Positions 61,434 through 64,000 of a DNA stretch of 64,000 nt are shown one piece after another. Source of the stretch: Mesorhizobium mediterraneum (lineage in GTDB: Bacteria; Pseudomonadota; Alphaproteobacteria; Rhizobiales; Rhizobiaceae); contig NZ_NPKI01000025.1 of the NCBI RefSeq assembly GCF_002284565.1, forward strand, positions 97,053 through 161,052, in the 5' to 3' direction. The translations under genes were made by a program, and so were the position numbers. The notes beneath the pieces are model-generated. The model had not been told where the DNA came from, did not search any database, and saw only the letters and a program-made list of their open reading frames with translations. Positions within the stretch are counted from its first letter, which is position 1. The number at the start of each line of letters is the position of its first letter.

Positions 61434-62711
61434 TCAGCGCACCTGCTCGCGCGCCACAGCCTGCCAACCAATGTCGCGGCGGCAGAAGCCTTGCGGCCAA
61501 TCGATCCGGTCGAGCGCGGCATAGGCTCGTCTCTGCGCCCCGCCGACGGTGCCGCCGACAGCCGTGATGTCGAGCACACGGCCGCCATTGGCGACCAGCG
61601 CGCCGCTGTTGATGGCGGTGCCGGCATGAAAGATCTCGACGCAATCGCCCGCGGCCTCTTCGACGCCGCGGATGACCGAGCCCTTTTCCGGCGTGCCGGG
61701 ATAGCCCCTGGCCGCCATCACCACGGTGAGCGCCGCCTCGTCGCGCCAGCGCGCTGACATATGTGCAAGCTGGCCATCGGCAGAAGCGTTGAGGAGGACC
61801 AAGAGATCGTCCTTCAGCCGCATCATCAGCACCTGGCATTCCGGGTCGCCGAAACGGGTGTTGTATTCGATCAGCTTCGGCCCCTTGTCTGATATCATCA
61901 GCCCGGCGAACAGCACGCCGGAAAACGGCGCGCCAAGTTCGGCCATGCCGCGCATGGTCGGCTCGACGATCTCGCGCATCGTGCGGTCGATCATCTCCGG
62001 TGTCATCACCGGTGCTGGCGAATAGGCGCCCATGCCGCCGGTGTTCGGGCCGATGTCGCCGTCGCCGACACGCTTGTGGTCCTGCGCGGTGCCGAACGGC
62101 AGCGCGGTCGCGCCGTCGCACAGGCAGAAGAAACTCGCCTCTTCGCCGGTGAGAAACTCCTCGACCACCACCTCAGCGCCGGCCTGTCCGAAAGACCCGT
62201 CGAAACAGGCGTCGAGCGCGGCCAGCGCCTCATCCAGCGTCATGGCGACGGTGACGCCCTTGCCGGCGGCGAGGCCGTCGGCCTTGATGACGATCGGCGC
62301 ACCCATCTTTTCGACATAGGCCCTGGCCGACGCCAGGTCGCCGAAACGGCCATAGGCGGCGGTCGGGATATCATATTTCGCGCAAAGGTCCTTGGTGAAG
62401 CCTTTCGAGCCTTCCAGCCGCGCCGCCGCCTTGGACGGGCCGAAGACGCGAATGTTCTCAGCGCGAAGGTCGTCGGCAATGCCGGCGACCAGCGGCCCTT
62501 CCGGCCCGACCACGACGAGGTCGATCTTTTCCTCCATGCAGAACCGGGCCACCGCCGCATGATCGGCAATATCTAGCGTCACCAGTTCGGCTTCGCGGCC
62601 GATGCCCGGATTGCCGGGGGCCGCGTAAAGCTTCGTCAGCAGCGGCGAGGCCGCAATCTTCCAGGCCAAGGCATGTTCGCGGCCGCCGGAGCCGATCAAC
62701 AAAACACGCAT
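61434..62711 (-). CDS. purD: Phosphoribosylamine-glycine ligase
   Basis: A 425-residue ATP-grasp enzyme for the second step of de novo purine synthesis. The N-domain motif LIGSGGREHALAWKIA, APGNPGIG, VVVGPEGPLVAGIADDLR, the ATP-grasp KADGLAAGKGV, EEFLTGEEASFF and EYNTRFGDPECQVLM are all present. ATG 62711 is the family start. It is divergent from ubiA across a 216-base gap. Confidence 0.98.
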   Translation of the reverse strand: MRVLLIGSGGREHALAWKIAASPLLTKLYAAPGNPGIGREAELVTLDIADHAAVARFCMEEKIDLVVVGPEGPLVAGIADDLRAENIRVFGPSKAAARLEGSKGFTKDLCAKYDIPTAAYGRFGDLASARAYVEKMGAPIVIKADGLAAGKGVTVAMTLDEALAALDACFDGSFGQAGAEVVVEEFLTGEEASFFCLCDGATALPFGTAQDHKRVGDGDIGPNTGGMGAYSPAPVMTPEMIDRTMREIVEPTMRGMAELGAPFSGVLFAGLMISDKGPKLIEYNTRFGDPECQVLMMRLKDDLLVLLNASADGQLAHMSARWRDEAALTVVMAARGYPGTPEKGSVIRGVEEAAGDCVEIFHAGTAINSGALVANGGRVLDITAVGGTVGGAQRRAYAALDRIDWPQGFCRRDIGWQAVAREQVR

Positions 62712-62927
62712 GCCCAGATCCCTTGCCATTCCACGATCAGGACTGCGCTATTGCGCCTCGGACGATGGGTCAAGACATTTGGATGATTTGGGACCAATTG
62801 CGCACGGGAACGTCGGGCATCAATGCCCGATATCGGGGGAAAGGCTGGTTCGCCGCCTACGATATTTACGCCATGACGATTTGGCTTGATGCTTGACGGC
62901 GTTCGCCTCTGCTGCCACTCCAGCACA

Positions 62928-63911
62928 ATGGAACCCGTCCAGTCGAAAGCAGCCCAGGGCCGCGTCGCCGATGCGCCGAGCGGCCACTGGGTCTACCGCA
63001 TTCTGCCACGCTGGCTGTGGCCCTATGCGCAGCTTGCGCGATGGGACCGGCCGATCGGCTGGCAGTTGCTGCTGTGGCCGTGCTGGTGGTCGGCAGCCCT
63101 TGCGGCAAGCGCCTACCCTCGCCCCGGTGACCCGCTGCTCTCGCTGCTACCGGCGCCATGGTATCTCGTGCTGTTCCTGATCGGTGCCATCGCCATGCGC
63201 GGCGCCGGCTGCACCTATAACGACCTGGTCGACCAGGACATCGACAACCAGGTGGAGCGCACGCGTTCGCGGCCGCTGCCGGCGGGAAAGGTCACACGCC
63301 GGCAGGCCTGGGCGTTTCTCGTCATCCAGGCATTGGCCGGCCTCGCTGTGCTTTTGCAATTCAACAGCTTCGCCATCCTGCTCGGCATCTGCTCGCTTGC
63401 CATCGTTGCTGTTTATCCATTCATGAAGCGATTTACCAATTGGCCGCAACTGGTTCTCGGCCTTGCCTTTTCCTGGGGTGCGCTGATGGGATGGGCGGTC
63501 GAGTTCGGCGATCTCGATGGCCCGGCCGTCATGCTCTATATCGGCTCCATCCTGTGGGTGATCGGCTACGACACGATCTATGCGCATCAGGACAAAGAAG
63601 ACGACGCCATCGTCGGCGTGCGCTCGACCGCACGCCTGTTCGGCGACAACACCAAGGCCTGGCTCGTCGGGCTCTATGGCGGGGCGCTGGTCTGCTTCGC
63701 CATCGCCTTCGCGTCGGCACAGGCGCCAGTGCCGGCGCTGGCTGGGCTGGTCGCCGCCGGCGCCCATATGACGAGGCAGATCGCCATGCTGGACATCGAC
63801 GATCCGGACCAGTGCATGCTTCTGTTCAGGTCGAACAACCAGGTCGGCTGGCTGGTCTTCCTTGGCCTGATCGGCGGCGCTGTGTGGGTGGCGCTGAAGC
63901 CGCTGGTTTAG
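62928..63911 (+). CDS. ubiA: 4-hydroxybenzoate polyprenyltransferase
   Basis: A 327-residue inner-membrane prenyltransferase that attaches the polyprenyl tail to 4-hydroxybenzoate in ubiquinone synthesis. The two Asp-rich motifs are NDLVDQDIDNQVERTRSRPL (about residues 99-118) and YAHQDKEDDAIVGVRSTA. About nine membrane helices are visible. ATG 62928 (MEPVQSKAAQ) is chosen; upstream in-frame TTG 62886 and ATG 62889 are alternatives. Confidence 0.96.
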   Translation: MEPVQSKAAQGRVADAPSGHWVYRILPRWLWPYAQLARWDRPIGWQLLLWPCWWSAALAASAYPRPGDPLLSLLPAPWYLVLFLIGAIAMRGAGCTYNDLVDQDIDNQVERTRSRPLPAGKVTRRQAWAFLVIQALAGLAVLLQFNSFAILLGICSLAIVAVYPFMKRFTNWPQLVLGLAFSWGALMGWAVEFGDLDGPAVMLYIGSILWVIGYDTIYAHQDKEDDAIVGVRSTARLFGDNTKAWLVGLYGGALVCFAIAFASAQAPVPALAGLVAAGAHMTRQIAMLDIDDPDQCMLLFRSNNQVGWLVFLGLIGGAVWVALKPLV

Positions 63912-63920
63912 GGAGCCTGT

Positions 63921-63982
63921 TCCCTTCTCCCCTTGTGGGAGAAGGTGGATCGGCGCGCAGCGCCGAGACGGTTGAGGGGTGT
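63921..63982. repeat. Dispersed repeat with TTCTCCCC...GGGAGAAGG and GGCGCGCAGCGCC palindromes
   Basis: The pattern TTCTCCCCTTGTGGGAGAA (63925-63943), then GGTGGATCGGCGCGCAGCGCCGAGACGG and TTGAGGGGTG, is a wording I recognise from many rhizobial intergenic regions. It holds two hairpins (CTCCC/GGGAG and GGCGC/GCGCC). It begins ten bases after the ubiA stop. Confidence 0.65.
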
Positions 63983-64000
63983 TGGAAGGAATGAGGCGTT

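Noticed and set aside
1..64000. CRISPR array, prophage, tRNA or rRNA genes, complete insertion sequence
   Set aside because: No regularly spaced direct repeats, phage structural genes, tRNA cloverleaf candidates, rRNA sequence or intact transposase were seen on reading; a dedicated tRNA scan would be decisive for tRNAs.

Overview
The window looks like chromosomal DNA from a Mesorhizobium-type bacterium (Hyphomicrobiales, Alphaproteobacteria). The evidence is high G+C, dense gene packing with ATGA stop/start overlaps, the order ctaC-ctaD-ctaB-coxF-ctaG-ctaE-DUF983-surf1-ispH-thrB-rnhA, lineage markers (IalB, RT0821/Lpp0805 antigen, DUF1194, DUF1344, RibBX-type RibBA), and short dispersed palindromic repeats of the kind common between rhizobial genes. 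The species cannot be fixed from the sequence alone.

Layout. 1-7131: tail of an unknown gene, a lipoprotein, thrC, an M16 peptidase, a GNAT acetyltransferase and a membrane EAL phosphodiesterase with a degenerate GGDEF site. 7132-11967: an accessory patch with an MpaB/DUF2236 oxygenase, a DUF4242 protein divergent from a LysR gene, a methyltransferase and a transglycosylase-like gene broken at its active site. 11964-14787: YqgE, a DsbD-N-like protein, a Prx5-type peroxiredoxin and a DUF2938 membrane protein. 14808-23919: the cytochrome c oxidase biogenesis cluster continuing into ispH, thrB and rnhA, all on the minus strand. 24283-34772: IalB, tldD, a RES/Xre toxin-antitoxin pair, a TrmA-type RNA methyltransferase with tlyA, a GFA protein, dxs, pirin, DUF2277, xseB and a histone-deacetylase-like hydrolase.

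34904-42675: accessory metabolism. A TetR/MFS pair is separated by three near-identical operators, followed by a carboxymuconolactone-decarboxylase/cupin fusion and a paoABC-type molybdenum aldehyde oxidoreductase operon with the remnant of a LysR regulator beside it. 42676-45522: ribBA, aroC and DUF1344. 45523-50446: a patchwork with a group II intron maturase remnant, a metallo-beta-lactamase-fold hydrolase, LysR and LuxR regulators, a VOC-domain remnant and a DUF1194 gene. 50655-52108: a histidine phosphatase and fabI. 52255-53863: a decayed second DUF1194 gene and a membrane protein. 54210-63911: a DnaJ-like co-chaperone, an RT0821-type lipoprotein divergent from pdxH, a parDE pair with a readable promoter/operator, enoyl-CoA hydratase, acyl-CoA dehydrogenase, a Cys-rich small protein, a GH25 lysozyme-like protein, purD and ubiA, ending in a dispersed repeat.

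Functionally, the core stretches hold terminal respiration (oxidase subunits, heme O synthesis, copper insertion), isoprenoid and quinone supply (dxs, ispH, ubiA), threonine synthesis (thrB and thrC apart), cofactors (ribBA, pdxH), aromatic amino acids (aroC), purines (purD) and fatty acid metabolism. The accessory stretches are marked by gene remnants and regulators. I did not find a convincing undescribed multi-gene system. The most informative items are the regulatory architectures (triple TetR operator, LysR box with embedded promoter, parDE promoter), the active-site deletion at 11390, the loss of zinc ligands in RibBA, and the mosaic repeat family.
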